Shown: positions 31,601 to 39,858, counted from the stretch's first letter. The stretch is 64,000 nucleotides of DNA from Armatimonadota bacterium (GCA_016125185.1 WGMG01000006.1:1550001-1614000); one strand, 5' to 3'. Notes: a model not told the origin generated them from the letters alone. Made by a program: numbers and translations.

Positions 31601-32223
31601 CCGCCTTTCGCCGAAGCATCGTACGTCATGGAACCCAAGACATCTTGCTTCATGCTGCTTCCGGCGAAGAAGGCACCCGAAAGCCCCATTCCGCTACCGG
31701 AAAAGTTGTTCTTTGTGCCCCAAATATTGGTTCGAAGAACACGGCCGTCAGCCGTTCGCTCCGTCTCGCCGAAGTTCAGTTGCATCGAAAGGCCACCCGG
31801 AACGAGGTTGAACTTCATTCCTGGCAGACCAGCAACCGCCGAACCCGAGTTGACGGGAGCCTTTGCATCGTATCGGTATTGAACCGAGATGCTGTCACCA
31901 TCGCGGAATGCGCGGGAAATGTAGACCACTCCAACGGAGTAGTCCATGCTGTAGTCGAGTCCCGGCTTCAGGCGAACCCCGTTAAGGAAAACGAGTTCAC
32001 TGTTCTTGATGACGTTTCCGTATCGAAGCGGCGCACCGGTGCCTCCCGGCGTCAGCCGAATGAGGTCCATGGCTGGCGTTCCGCCTATCGTAACGGAGCC
32101 CGCGTCTGGCTGAACTGCATCAGACGAACCGCTGAGCGGTAAAATTTGGGCGTGCGTAGTTGAGGCAAGACAAACCGGCGCGACTAGCGCGGCACTTCGT
32201 ATGACCTTCCTGGCGTTCTTCAT
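28666..32223 (-). CDS. Giant beta-strand-rich repeat protein, predicted outer membrane or surface
   Basis: 1185 residues. A signal peptide ends near residue 25 (TTHA/QI). Residues 70-120 form a compact beta module (VFLNGVRLKPGLDYSMDYSV, then a GD-I-V-Y-Y pattern). From about 240 to 730 there are roughly six diverged repeats of 73-98 residues, each with an F-x-x-F-like motif (FSAF 245, FTRF 326, FNRF 403, FNRF 476, FTEV 574, then near 650). The rest alternates polar and aromatic residues and ends NYQWRIGK, as in beta barrels. TACAAT lies on the minus strand at 32272-32267, and GGAG 7 bases before the ATG. No known family is recognised; LptD-like or autotransporter-like barrels are alternatives. 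Confidence 0.85.
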   Translation of the reverse strand: MKNARKVIRSAALVAPVCLASTTHAQILPLSGSSDAVQPDAGSVTIGGTPAMDLIRLTPGGTGAPLRYGNVIKNSELVFLNGVRLKPGLDYSMDYSVGVVYISRAFRDGDSISVQYRYDAKAPVNSGSAVAGLPGMKFNLVPGGLSMQLNFGETERTADGRVLRTNIWGTKNNFSGSGMGLSGAFFAGSSMKQDVLGSMTYDASAKGGQSASTEGSSSFLVQQFNYALGGGAKLTANIQDISKSFSAFNAVKDSGYTDDQVAAFNREKGLKRQGVGLSDLNLGGLKFSAAQSSVMDGTAGIKASSYAMNNGGLTFSHSTNEVERGFTRFKDLGVADWQKMSQSQAIRNSSDVANLKTAFGLMSYTTSTVEDTEKTLAIHQSKMGFDSTKFGFEYTTQSVDKGFNRFEADRAAFGLEAGLKRQSFNLTKGIVGKDMNLTFAQSTVGDTSGGLDKHDIGLKGKTWSLESSSISADTGFNRFSSLNAAETDANIKAIGDMYKGAAVNAGAERGNFGRSAGISRDNTTFNLQPGKDKSLTISSTSLSGANDHGGLDTLDYSAKGLKFNLRKLNLGSKFTEVTSLMGFEQNILGSVAGLSRTDLGMNFDMGKKGKLDASILTAKYGQSGLDRTKLSYSGQGIEATYNQRNVGQDFGIAGQLVDPEKAMLASLVGFKETDASLKFAPLKNMKLEYTNSSAFNDSTTELKENDLLNLGLNLDKNTQFGFTQVNQVDRTSNSTILAASLERMYITRKFGTSSLSFTKEKQQYDGTNATPDYDKTSIALETKIDKNTSFRTEQTKTNFSDGNKEDVNSNTISTQLSKNVGVSVTDTSIDRSGDSNDETKRNYGFWWDFGKGVRMSYGYVRQLTGETSGFASTGFAFGNNPAAYKPGQALTAVTGADLNGTTFGYANSANTWDDQIGRTQAFSSFALATNKPFELGFFQACKLNVNTYMSSDNSRWLKEDVASSFESHVGKYGVGYQYRGQVDQQGQRAIDRTYQVKTDFTNKAPLSASFTYKQRLLPDNKEYAIRDYQVKWQVSPGFQLTNTIQTNPEGPYNPNIVLGTTPMAQRRNIWRADYSAGKNFTFGGQFDEMRDDTLFTTRRTSGINMSLFKASGSPVSLFYGIEQNDSTAGRNSYVKFGFSFDQKPSTNQVFSFSVGNQGWLQNTDKTLAGTNDWVARLNYQWRIGK

Positions 32224-32325
32224 CTGGACGTCTCCGAGATGAGAATAAATCCCAACTACTCCCTATATTGTAGCCTAGATTCTCCCCTTCCATAGTCCTA
32301 ACGCCCGGAATCCTACTAGGTTTCT

Positions 32326-32454
32326 ATGAAAGTTCTCCTTTTCCACAAAAGAGTTGGGGCCGCGTATGGAATTTTGTTTGTGGAGGGAGCAGAAGTTATT
32401 TCTGTTCGAGAAGGATCGAAATGGCAAAAGACGGAACCGTGTATCTCATGCTAA
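32326..32454 (+). CDS. Possible 42-residue small protein
   Basis: A short frame (MKVLLFHKRVGAAYGILFVE...) that overlaps the next small gene by 34 bases in another frame. It has no clear Shine-Dalgarno, though TAGGTT lies close upstream. It may be the upstream partner of a coupled pair, or chance. Low confidence. Confidence 0.3.
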   Translation: MKVLLFHKRVGAAYGILFVEGAEVISVREGSKWQKTEPCISC

Positions 32455-32594
32455 CGCTCGAAGAAGCGACCGATCTGTTTTTCCGATGCCTCCAAAGTCC
32501 AGAAGAGGATAATCCGCTTTCCGAGATCGTCCTCAGCAAGCTGGCGCGAGCCCTCGCCGAGGTCAACGAAGACGATCTGCGCATGTCTGCCTAA
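32421..32594 (+). CDS. Small conserved-looking protein, 57 residues
   Basis: The ATG at 32421 is preceded by AAGGA at a good distance. The product (MAKDGTVYLMLTLEEATDLF...) is acidic and helical, with no Cys-rich or membrane segment. Codon use follows the G/C-ending pattern of the neighbours. Its stop overlaps the convergent TPR gene by 3 bases. Function unknown. Confidence 0.6.
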   Translation: MAKDGTVYLMLTLEEATDLFFRCLQSPEEDNPLSEIVLSKLARALAEVNEDDLRMSA

Positions 32595-33406
32595 CTCAGC
32601 GAACGCATTCGCTTGATGCGCTCCGAATCCACACCGAGCTGTCCTTCCAACTTATCTGCCGCCGCGCGAAAGAATGGCTTTGCCGCTTCCGCGTCGCCTT
32701 TTTCCAACAGAATTTCGCCCAACTCTTCGTTGACGAACCCGTCGCCACCCGCGTCTTTCAGCGCTTTCTGTATGGCAAAGGCCTCATCCAGGTCGCCCTT
32801 CGCCCGGTACGCGCGGGCCAAGCACCACTTTGCAATGCGGATCGCCCCGGCATTGCCATACTTCTCTCGTTCCGCCAACGCGTCCTGAAACCGCACGATG
32901 GCCTCGTCGTAGCGGCCCAGATCGAAAGCCGTCCAACCAAGATTATTGCAAAGGGTTCCCTGCCATCGCTGCGCCCAAGGATGGCTCGATGACCGCGCCT
33001 GCTCCAGGGCAACCAGGTTCAATCGCGTCGCCTCGCCCGGTTCCGCGTCGATCGCCAGCATGTGGATAGCGTCGATGCGAAGATCGTCCACCTCGCTTTG
33101 AGCCGCCGCTTCGAAAAACGGAACTGCGGCTAAACCCTCGCCGCCTGACCGAAAGCCACGCCCCTTCTCCAGTTCAAAGCAAGCCTTTGGGCGTCCGCCC
33201 GCAGTCATCGCGTTCTCCCAATGCTCGTTCAGGATCGCATGGCAGTTGACTCGATCCCGCCGCAGACTGAAGGTCCGCGCGATTTGAGCCCAGATCTCAA
33301 GCCGTTCGTTCGGCGTAAAGTCGCGAGTCTGCAGCGCCTCTCGGAACTTCTGCTCACTCTCCACCGGATCGTCGAAGTTCCATATTTCTCGGACGTCGAT
33401 TCCCAT
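32591..33406 (-). CDS. TPR-repeat protein
   Basis: 271 residues, soluble, made of tandem helical repeats; the clearest TPRs are NNLGWTAFDLGRYDEAIVRF (about 156-175) and CLARAYRAKGDLDEAFAIQ, then GEILLEKGDAEAAKPFF. It is probably a scaffold for protein contacts. The ATG lies divergent from, and overlaps, the TTG proposed for the histidine kinase, so both genes share a very short control region. Confidence 0.8.
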   Translation of the reverse strand: MGIDVREIWNFDDPVESEQKFREALQTRDFTPNERLEIWAQIARTFSLRRDRVNCHAILNEHWENAMTAGGRPKACFELEKGRGFRSGGEGLAAVPFFEAAAQSEVDDLRIDAIHMLAIDAEPGEATRLNLVALEQARSSSHPWAQRWQGTLCNNLGWTAFDLGRYDEAIVRFQDALAEREKYGNAGAIRIAKWCLARAYRAKGDLDEAFAIQKALKDAGGDGFVNEELGEILLEKGDAEAAKPFFRAAADKLEGQLGVDSERIKRMRSLS

Positions 33407-34944
33407 TGCTGCCTAACCGAGTCGAATTTTACCGGGGGTATGCCGACAATTCATATGTGCCTACTCGCGCCCCATCGCTCGACATCTGGGAGTTGTTCGA
33501 CATCCCGTCAATCGAAGAGGGAGGAGTCGAGGCCTATCTTCGTACCATCCTGGTTCGCTGCGCCGATTGGTTCGAGTCCTACGCCGCGTCGGTCTTCGTC
33601 GCCGGCATCGATGGCGTCATCCGCTGTCAGGCATCGCTTGGCGTCTCGATTTCACCAAACGCAACCATCATCGAAGGCGAAGGCATCGCGGGAAGCGCCT
33701 TGCACCACGGCACGGCCATCATTGTCGAAGACCCAAGCGATAACCCGATCTTAGTCAACCAGGTCACCCGTAAGCGCCGCGAAATCGGTTCCGCCATGGT
33801 CATCCCGCTCATCTCCAATGGGCGCAAGCTCGGCGTTCTCAACCTGGCTCGCCACGCTGATGACCAGCCTTTTAACAAGCAGGACCTCGCCAAAGCCAAC
33901 ACGCTGGCCGCCAACATCTCCCTCGCCGTCGCCAACTGGCGCATGATCGGCGAAATCAAGTCGGCTCACGACCAAATCACCACCGTTTTCAACCTCCTCA
34001 ACGTTGCCATCCTCACGATCAAGGGACGCGAGATCGAACAGCGCAACCAGGAGGCCGACCGTCTTTTCGGACTTGGTTCGTATGAAGACATTCTCATGAA
34101 CCTGCCTCGTGCTTTCTCGGAAGCCGTAAACAAAGCTGTCGCCGACGCCGAGCGCGGCGAGAGCCGCAAGTGCCAAGCCCAGAACGGGGCCGCAACCTGG
34201 ATGATCGGCGCATCGCCAATTCCTGGAGGTGGAGTCCTGCTCTTCGCCGAAGACATCACCGCTACTGTCCAAGCGACACAAGAGCTGTCGCGGGTTCGAC
34301 GCCTGGCCGAAATCGGCCAGATGACCGCCGCCATCGCTCACGAAATCCGGAACCCGCTAACCGGCATCCGTAGCGCCGCGCAGTTGGTCACGTCGGTACC
34401 CGACATGAGCGAGGAACTCGCCAAGATGATCGAGGATGAGGCCATCAAGCTCAACGAGCTTTGCAACCAGTTCCTCGAATTCGCCCGGCCGGCCGAACCT
34501 GTGCTCGTGCCCGGCGACCTCGCCTCAATCGCCCACCGCCTCGCCGCCGTCCACCAGCACGAATTTGAAGAGGCTGGAGTCACTCTCATAATCGAAGGAC
34601 AGCCACAAGCCTACATATCGATGGACAAGAACCAGATCGAGCAGGTGATGCGAAACCTCGTCATCAATGGCCTGCATGCCACCTCTCACGGCGGTACGGT
34701 TACCATCGGGATCGACGGCAACGGATTCTCGGTTGCCGACACCGGCTCCGGCATGAGCGAAGAGACCGTCAAAAACCTCTTCATGCCATTCTTCACCACC
34801 AAACCCAAGGGCACCGGCCTTGGCCTCAGCAACTGCCGCAAAATCGTCGAAGCCCACGGCGGCGTCATCGAAGTCGAATCGAAGCCCGGCAAAGGCTCTA
34901 GGTTTGCCGTTCGATTTGCCGATCATCTAAAGGTAGCGGCATGA
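33406..34944 (+). CDS. NtrB-like sensor histidine kinase with GAF and PAS domains
   Basis: 512 residues from TTG 33406; a GTG at 33457 is an alternative start that would free the divergent promoter. GAF domain about 40-175 (EGEGIAGSALHHGTAIIVEDP), PAS-like domain 185-285, HisKA with phospho-accepting His312 (AAIAHEIRNPLTGIRS), and HATPase with N-box (QVMRNLVINGLHA), DTGSGM and GTGLGL motifs. No membrane segments, so it senses a cytoplasmic signal. It overlaps the response regulator gene by 4 bases (ATGA), forming a two-component system. Confidence 0.93.
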   Translation: MLPNRVEFYRGYADNSYVPTRAPSLDIWELFDIPSIEEGGVEAYLRTILVRCADWFESYAASVFVAGIDGVIRCQASLGVSISPNATIIEGEGIAGSALHHGTAIIVEDPSDNPILVNQVTRKRREIGSAMVIPLISNGRKLGVLNLARHADDQPFNKQDLAKANTLAANISLAVANWRMIGEIKSAHDQITTVFNLLNVAILTIKGREIEQRNQEADRLFGLGSYEDILMNLPRAFSEAVNKAVADAERGESRKCQAQNGAATWMIGASPIPGGGVLLFAEDITATVQATQELSRVRRLAEIGQMTAAIAHEIRNPLTGIRSAAQLVTSVPDMSEELAKMIEDEAIKLNELCNQFLEFARPAEPVLVPGDLASIAHRLAAVHQHEFEEAGVTLIIEGQPQAYISMDKNQIEQVMRNLVINGLHATSHGGTVTIGIDGNGFSVADTGSGMSEETVKNLFMPFFTTKPKGTGLGLSNCRKIVEAHGGVIEVESKPGKGSRFAVRFADHLKVAA

Positions 34945-36125
34945 GCAAGAACTCGAAATTACTGATTGTCGACGACGAACTGAACATTCGTCGAATCCTG
35001 CAGATGGCTTTTGAGAAGATGGGGCACCAGGTCCTCGTCGCCGAGGACGCCCGAGTCGCCCTCCAACTGCTGGAATCCAACAATTTCGATCTCGTCATCA
35101 CCGACGTGACCATGCCCGGCATGACCGGCTACGAGCTGCAGAACATCATTCATGAGAACCAGCCCGACCTGCCCGTCATCATCATGACCGCCTACGGCAC
35201 CATTCCGCAGGCCGTCGCCGCCATCCGCAACGGGGCGTACGAGTACGTCACCAAGCCATTCGACTTAGACCAACTGAAGAAGATCGTCGTGAGCGCCCTC
35301 GGGGGAGGGGAGACGCTCAAAAAGACGGTCAAGAAAGCGAGCAAGCCAGGTTTGGGTGGGGATCCGTTCCTGGCCGCTTCGCCCGCGATGCAACAAGTCC
35401 TCGAGACCGTTCGTCAAGTCGCCGACTCCAAAGCCACCGTCATGATCGGCGGCGAAAGCGGCGTCGGAAAAGAGGTCGTCGCCAACGCTCTGCACACCCT
35501 TTCGTCGCGAAGCAAGAAGCCCTTTGTGGCCGTCAGTTGCGCCGCCTTGCCCGAAACGCTCCTGGAAAGCGAACTCTTCGGCTACGAAAAGGGCGCGTTC
35601 ACCGGAGCAAACGGAAGCAAAGTTGGCCGCTTCGAAGCTGCCAACGAAGGCACCCTTTTCCTCGACGAAATCGGCGAAATTCCGCACCTCGTGCAGGTCA
35701 AACTCCTGCGCGTGCTTCAGGAGCGGGAAATCGAGCGATTGGGCAGCACCAAGCCCACCAAAATCGATGTTCGCCTCATCACGGCCACGCACCGGGATTT
35801 GCGAGCTGCGGTCGATGCCGGGTCTTTCCGCCTGGACCTTCTGTATCGGCTGCAGGTCGTCGAAATTCTGATTCCGCCGCTCCGCGAGCGAATAGAAGAC
35901 ATCGTGCCACTCGCCGAGCTATTTATGGCCAAATTCGCCGCCGAAAATGGCCGTGATCCGCTCCACTTCGGACCCGAAGCCGTGAAGGCGCTTCACGCCT
36001 ATCCGTGGCCTGGCAACGTCCGCGAGTTGGAAAACACCATCGAGCGTGCAATGGTACTGGCTCCAGCGGCGTCAAATGAATTGGAAACTCGGCTTCTTCC
36101 CGAAAGAATCCAGAAGGCCGCTTAG
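34941..36125 (+). CDS. Sigma-54-type response regulator (NtrC-like) lacking a DNA-binding domain
   Basis: 394 residues. Receiver domain 1-120 with Asp11, Asp12, phospho-acceptor Asp55 and Lys104. AAA+ domain 143-370 with Walker A GESGVGKE (171-178), sigma-54 contact loop GAFTGA (218-223) and R-finger region. The protein ends at [10 protein letters not shown], soon after the AAA+ lid, without the usual Fis-type helix-turn-helix. It should still remodel sigma-54 holoenzyme but would have to act from solution or via a partner. It pairs with the upstream kinase. Confidence 0.93.
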   Translation: MSKNSKLLIVDDELNIRRILQMAFEKMGHQVLVAEDARVALQLLESNNFDLVITDVTMPGMTGYELQNIIHENQPDLPVIIMTAYGTIPQAVAAIRNGAYEYVTKPFDLDQLKKIVVSALGGGETLKKTVKKASKPGLGGDPFLAASPAMQQVLETVRQVADSKATVMIGGESGVGKEVVANALHTLSSRSKKPFVAVSCAALPETLLESELFGYEKGAFTGANGSKVGRFEAANEGTLFLDEIGEIPHLVQVKLLRVLQEREIERLGSTKPTKIDVRLITATHRDLRAAVDAGSFRLDLLYRLQVVEILIPPLRERIEDIVPLAELFMAKFAAENGRDPLHFGPEAVKALHAYPWPGNVRELENTIERAMVLAPAASNELETRLLPERIQKAA

Positions 36126-36196
36126 GACCCCCTAAGAATATTAGGTCTTCAGGTTAAGCCTTTAAGAAGAGCCCTCCAGTTTTCCCCGCCGATGGG

Positions 36197-36276
36197 TACA
36201 ATATTAGTGTTCATTGATGAACAAGGACAACTGAACGCTGCTAGAGTTCAGTCCGACAAGCCTAGGACATTGGCTT
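36197..36276 (+). promoter_or_regulatory. Promoter with dyad at the start site and folded leader
   Basis: TACAAT at 36197-36202 is followed by the dyad TGTTCAT-TG-ATGAACA (36208-36223), which spans the expected start site and looks like an operator. Then come two hairpins: ACTGAAC (36230-36236) with GTTCAGT (36246-36252), and AAGCC (36259-36263) with GGCTT (36272-36276). A strong ribosome site follows. Confidence 0.55.
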
Positions 36277-36297
36277 ACAACCAACAGGAGGAACCAA

Positions 36298-36474
36298 ATG
36301 GTTGTAAACACGCTCCTAAGAAAGACCTACAAGGTCTTTCCGACGCCGGTTCGTCGAGCAATTAAGCTTGCTCTGCCTCACAAGGCAAAGTCTGAAGCGA
36401 AGCCCAAAAGAAGCTTCTTGGATGACGTCGACGCAATCGCGGATTCGATATTAGGACCGCTCTGGAAAGAGTAA
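36298..36474 (+). CDS. Small basic protein, 58 residues
   Basis: The ATG is preceded by AGGAGG at 7 bases, the best ribosome site in the window, so strong expression is expected. The N-terminal half is basic (TLLRKTYKVFPTPVRRAIKL) and the C-terminal half acidic (SFLDDVDAIADSILGPLW). There is no signal peptide or membrane segment. No family is recognised. It has its own promoter, folded leader and terminator, hence is a single-gene unit. Confidence 0.75.
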   Translation: MVVNTLLRKTYKVFPTPVRRAIKLALPHKAKSEAKPKRSFLDDVDAIADSILGPLWKE

Positions 36475-36481
36475 AAGAATC

Positions 36482-36518
36482 GAGCCCCTTTCAAGAGGAG
36501 GGGCTCTTCTCATTTTTG
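36482..36518 (+). terminator. Terminator of the small-protein gene
   Basis: GAGCCCCT (36482-36489) pairs with AGGGGCTC (36499-36506), followed by a T-rich tail (TTCTCATTTTT). It ends the 58-residue gene's transcript. Confidence 0.8.
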
Positions 36519-36550
36519 GGCTCCGTTTGTGATAGCCTAGCTTCATTCGC

Positions 36551-37063
36551 ATGAAGCGTTTCGGCCAAATCTGCATCGTTCTCGGCATCGCCGCGCCGAT
36601 CCTGTACTCGTTCATGTGGTTTGGGCTCGGCCTGTTTGGAATCCACGATGGCGGATGGACGTTTTACACGCCGTATTCATCGATGTACGAAGAACCCACG
36701 CGAGTGGTCGCTATGCCCATGATGCTCTTCGTCTTCGCCGGAAACTGGCTCACCTTCTATGGCTGGACCCGGCTGGAGTCGGGGCGGCGAACAGCACTAA
36801 CAATGGTCTTGATCGGCCTCCTGGTGCCGCTTGCTTTAGAACTGATCCCATTTGTGCTGACGCTGGTCAGCAAACCGCTCGGCGAGCCTCCCCAACGGTA
36901 CCACTACTACTACTCAGCGCCAGAACCTAGGCCATTCAACATCCTAGAACTATTTGGTGAACCTGGGTGGATTGGTCACGTCGTTGGCCTCGTGTTCCTC
37001 ATGTTGGGGCTATCAATCCGCACCAAAATCAGCTACTCCGATTCGTTGCCACCGACCGACTAG
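36551..37063 (+). CDS. Four-helix integral membrane protein, unknown function
   Basis: 170 residues with four hydrophobic segments at about 5-28, 52-70, 82-108 and 143-160. A Tyr-rich loop (RYHYYYSAPEPRP) lies between the third and fourth. TAGCTT (36538-36543) seven bases before the ATG suggests a leaderless mRNA. No known family. Confidence 0.78.
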   Translation: MKRFGQICIVLGIAAPILYSFMWFGLGLFGIHDGGWTFYTPYSSMYEEPTRVVAMPMMLFVFAGNWLTFYGWTRLESGRRTALTMVLIGLLVPLALELIPFVLTLVSKPLGEPPQRYHYYYSAPEPRPFNILELFGEPGWIGHVVGLVFLMLGLSIRTKISYSDSLPPTD

Positions 37064-37218
37064 GCTTTTTGATCCCCACGGAACCACCGCCCCAAATAGG
37101 ACGGCTAAACGTGATACCTCTTCGGACGGAGAGGTCGGTGAGGCACGAACCGGGTGAGGCGATTGGTCGAAGCAAATACGAGCACCTGAAGCAGGCCGCC
37201 CGACGGGTAAAGTCGGTC

Positions 37219-38604
37219 ATGCTTCCCTTTCTCGCCCTGATCTTGACGCCCCGATTCGTCGACGTCACCACCGCGATGGGAATGCAGATCGGCAACGACC
37301 AAGCCTGTTGGGTCGACGTCGATAACGACGGCTGGACCGACCTGATCGCGGGCGGCGTTGTTTGGCACAACGAGAAAGGAAAAGGGTTCACCAAATTAGC
37401 CGAAGGCGTCGGCATGGTCGTCGCCGCCGACATGGACAACGACGGCTACCCCGACCTCTTCTCGTGGTCCCAAACCAAGCTCTATCGCAATGTCGGCGGA
37501 AAATCTTTCACAGCCGTCCCCCTCCCGACGATGCCGCCGACCGTATCCCGAGGAGCCTGCTGGGGCGATTTCGACAACGACGGCCTCGTCGATCTCTACA
37601 TTGGCGGCTATGAAGATTGGGACAAGCAGATCACCTATCCCAGCTTCATCCTCATGAACCGAGGAGCCAAGGGATTCGAGGTCACCTGGACCGACGCGAC
37701 CTATCGCAGTCGCGGCATCACCGCCTGCGACTTCAACCGCGACGGATGGCTCGACGTCTACGCCTCAAACTACCGCCTCCAGCCAAACGAGCTTTGGGTG
37801 AATGACGGCAAAGGCAAGTTTGCCAGCCGAGCTGGCGAATTCAACGCGATTGCTACCTCGGCCGGATTCGATGGTGGACACTCTATCGGCGCGGCATGGG
37901 GCGACTTCGATAATGACGGCGAATTCGACCTTTTCGCCGGAAACTTTGCCCACGTCGATAGCCGGGGCGACCAACCCAAGTCGCGCCTCCTGCATAATCT
38001 CGGCCCCAAAAGCGGCTATAAATTCGAGGACAAGGGGACCTGCGGAGTCTGGTACCAGGAGTCTTACGCCTCCCCCGCCGCCGCCGACTTCGACAACGAC
38101 ACCAATCTCGATTTCTACTTCACCACCGTGTACGGCACCGCCTCGTTCAACAAGCCCAACTTCCCAGTGCTGTACCGCAACGAAGGGGACTTCAAGTTTG
38201 CCGACGTGACCGAGGGGAGCGGGCTGGAGAAGCAGGTTCCAACCTACCAAGCCGCCTTTGCCGACTTCCGCAACGATGGCCGCCTCGGACTCTGCACCGC
38301 CGGAAAGCTCTTTGCCAACGAAGGCGACGCTCACCAATGGATCGACGTTCGGCTCGAAGGCGACGGCAAGCGCATCAATCGAAGCGCTATCGGCGCCCAA
38401 GTACGAATCAAGCTCAAGAACAAGACGCTCACTCGTCAAGTCGAAGCCGGGACCGGCGAAGGCAACCAAAACGACCTGCGCCTCCACTTTGGTCTGGGCG
38501 ATCTTCACGGAAAAGTCGATCTGCAGATCACCTGGCCGGGGGGCCGCAAGCAAACCGTGCGTGGCCAGCGAACTAATCAGATCGTCACCGTAAAGGCGCG
38601 CTAG
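37219..38604 (+). CDS. FG-GAP/VCBS repeat protein with ASPIC/UnbV C-terminal domain
   Basis: 461 residues from ATG 37219, which has TAAAGT five bases upstream; the frame is open further upstream but overlaps the membrane-protein gene. After a short hydrophobic N-terminus come several FG-GAP-like Ca-binding repeats (DVDNDGWTDLI, DMDNDGYPDLF, DFDNDGLVDLY, DFNRDGWLDVY, DFDNDGEFDLF). The C-terminal 80 residues are the ASPIC/UnbV domain (NRSAIGAQVRI... HFGLGDLHGKVDLQITWPGG split). These are secreted or surface beta-propeller proteins; partner unknown. Confidence 0.9.
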   Translation: MLPFLALILTPRFVDVTTAMGMQIGNDQACWVDVDNDGWTDLIAGGVVWHNEKGKGFTKLAEGVGMVVAADMDNDGYPDLFSWSQTKLYRNVGGKSFTAVPLPTMPPTVSRGACWGDFDNDGLVDLYIGGYEDWDKQITYPSFILMNRGAKGFEVTWTDATYRSRGITACDFNRDGWLDVYASNYRLQPNELWVNDGKGKFASRAGEFNAIATSAGFDGGHSIGAAWGDFDNDGEFDLFAGNFAHVDSRGDQPKSRLLHNLGPKSGYKFEDKGTCGVWYQESYASPAAADFDNDTNLDFYFTTVYGTASFNKPNFPVLYRNEGDFKFADVTEGSGLEKQVPTYQAAFADFRNDGRLGLCTAGKLFANEGDAHQWIDVRLEGDGKRINRSAIGAQVRIKLKNKTLTRQVEAGTGEGNQNDLRLHFGLGDLHGKVDLQITWPGGRKQTVRGQRTNQIVTVKAR

Positions 38605-39062
38605 TGACTGCTGTGCTGGCGCACCTCGAAGAAGAGCCACTTGCCCTTTTTCTTGACTAACTGGATGCCAAAAACCGAGGAATTGGATTCCGTGGCGGGC
38701 TTGCCATTCGCCTTGACGACCTGAAAAGTGGACTTCGCTGTCGCCTTAATCGTCGCTTTGTCACCGCTGACCGTGAGGCTATCAATGTGAAAAGCGAGGC
38801 TCAAAATCTTGGGTGACCGCGAGTAGCTAGCCTTTTCTTCCGCCAGCCAATCCTTCAGAAAATACGGACGGCCCTCTCGTACGACGAAGCGAAAGTCCGG
38901 CGCGCAGTTGCTGGCGCTCCACTTGTCCAGCGCCTTGCCATCTTTGGCCTTGATGATCGCCGCATAGGAGTCGAGTCTTTTCTGCAGGTCCGATTTCAGA
39001 TCGCCGTGGGCAATCGCGGCGACAAACCCAGCCGTGGTAAGTGCAAGCAGTTTCGATTTCAT
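38601..39062 (-). CDS. Exported NTF2-like (SnoaL-type fold) protein
   Basis: 153 residues with a signal peptide (MKSKLLALTTAGFVAAIAHG). The mature part has the helix-then-sheet layout of NTF2-like proteins (LQKRLDSYAAIIKAKDGKAL, then KWLFFEVRQHSSH at the end). It has no catalytic residues that I can assign. It is a paralogue of the gene at 39334, in the same orientation, and its last 4 bases overlap the convergent ASPIC/UnbV gene. Confidence 0.7.
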   Translation of the reverse strand: MKSKLLALTTAGFVAAIAHGDLKSDLQKRLDSYAAIIKAKDGKALDKWSASNCAPDFRFVVREGRPYFLKDWLAEEKASYSRSPKILSLAFHIDSLTVSGDKATIKATAKSTFQVVKANGKPATESNSSVFGIQLVKKKGKWLFFEVRQHSSH

Positions 39063-39333
39063 ACAATCCCCGCCTAGTGAACGCAGAAATCTCGAAAATC
39101 GTTGCGACGTCCCGGGTCCTGGAGCCGAAGGGGCCAGCCAATTAGGGCATGGGTGGGTCGCTGAGAGGAATAACTTCGGACCGCTCCCTCAGCATCGAAG
39201 CGCGACACGGTCTCCCGAATCCAGATTCAGAGATGTGGAGGGTAAAAGGGCCGCTAATAGATTTCATAGCATCCACGTGCAGACAAAATGACCCACACAT
39301 GTCACTCACGCAAAGCACAAACCGCGTGAAACT

Positions 39334-39813
39334 CTACCCGCCATCGAACGGCTTTCCGTCGAGCGTCGTCTTCATGTCGCCCTCTTTCATCTCGACCACC
39401 CACCAGCGCCCGCTTCGCTTCACCAGCTTCTGATCTGCAGACCCATCGAATTTCAGCAGGTTCGATGTCTTCGCGCCGGGGCTCATTTTCACCTTGCCCG
39501 AGAAATGAATCGACACCTTCATCGTCGCCGTGTCCTTCCCTTCCTTCAGGCTCTCGATCTTGATCGAAAAGGAGTTCACCTTCTCCGTCATCGATGCCTC
39601 GGTCTTTTCCTTCTCGATCCACTGCTTCAGGTTGACGGTCTCGCCCTTCTTGGGAATGAATTTGAAGTCTTCGGCAAAGACGCCGCGAAGCGACTTCTCG
39701 ACCGCCTTCATGTCCTTCTTAATGCTGGCCGCGCAATAGGCGTCGTACTTCTTCTGCCACTCCGACTTCATATCGGCAAAGCCAGGAACGGCAATGACCG
39801 CAATCAATGCCAT
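39334..39813 (-). CDS. Exported NTF2-like protein, paralogue of the neighbour
   Basis: 159 residues from ATG 39813. The signal peptide makes more sense if translation starts at an ACG at 39834, which would add TKKKFVA and supply the basic n-region; that codon lies 6 bases after TACACT (39846-39841, minus strand). The mature part (MKSEWQKKYDAYCAASIKKD... RWWVVEMKEGDMK) shares fold and layout with the 38601 gene. The frame is open up to 40161, but that part is antisense to the oxidoreductase. Function unknown. Confidence 0.72.
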   Translation of the reverse strand: MALIAVIAVPGFADMKSEWQKKYDAYCAASIKKDMKAVEKSLRGVFAEDFKFIPKKGETVNLKQWIEKEKTEASMTEKVNSFSIKIESLKEGKDTATMKVSIHFSGKVKMSPGAKTSNLLKFDGSADQKLVKRSGRWWVVEMKEGDMKTTLDGKPFDGG

Positions 39814-39858
39814 AGCGACGAATTTCTTTTTCGTGCGCGTAGTGTAACGCCAATCGAG

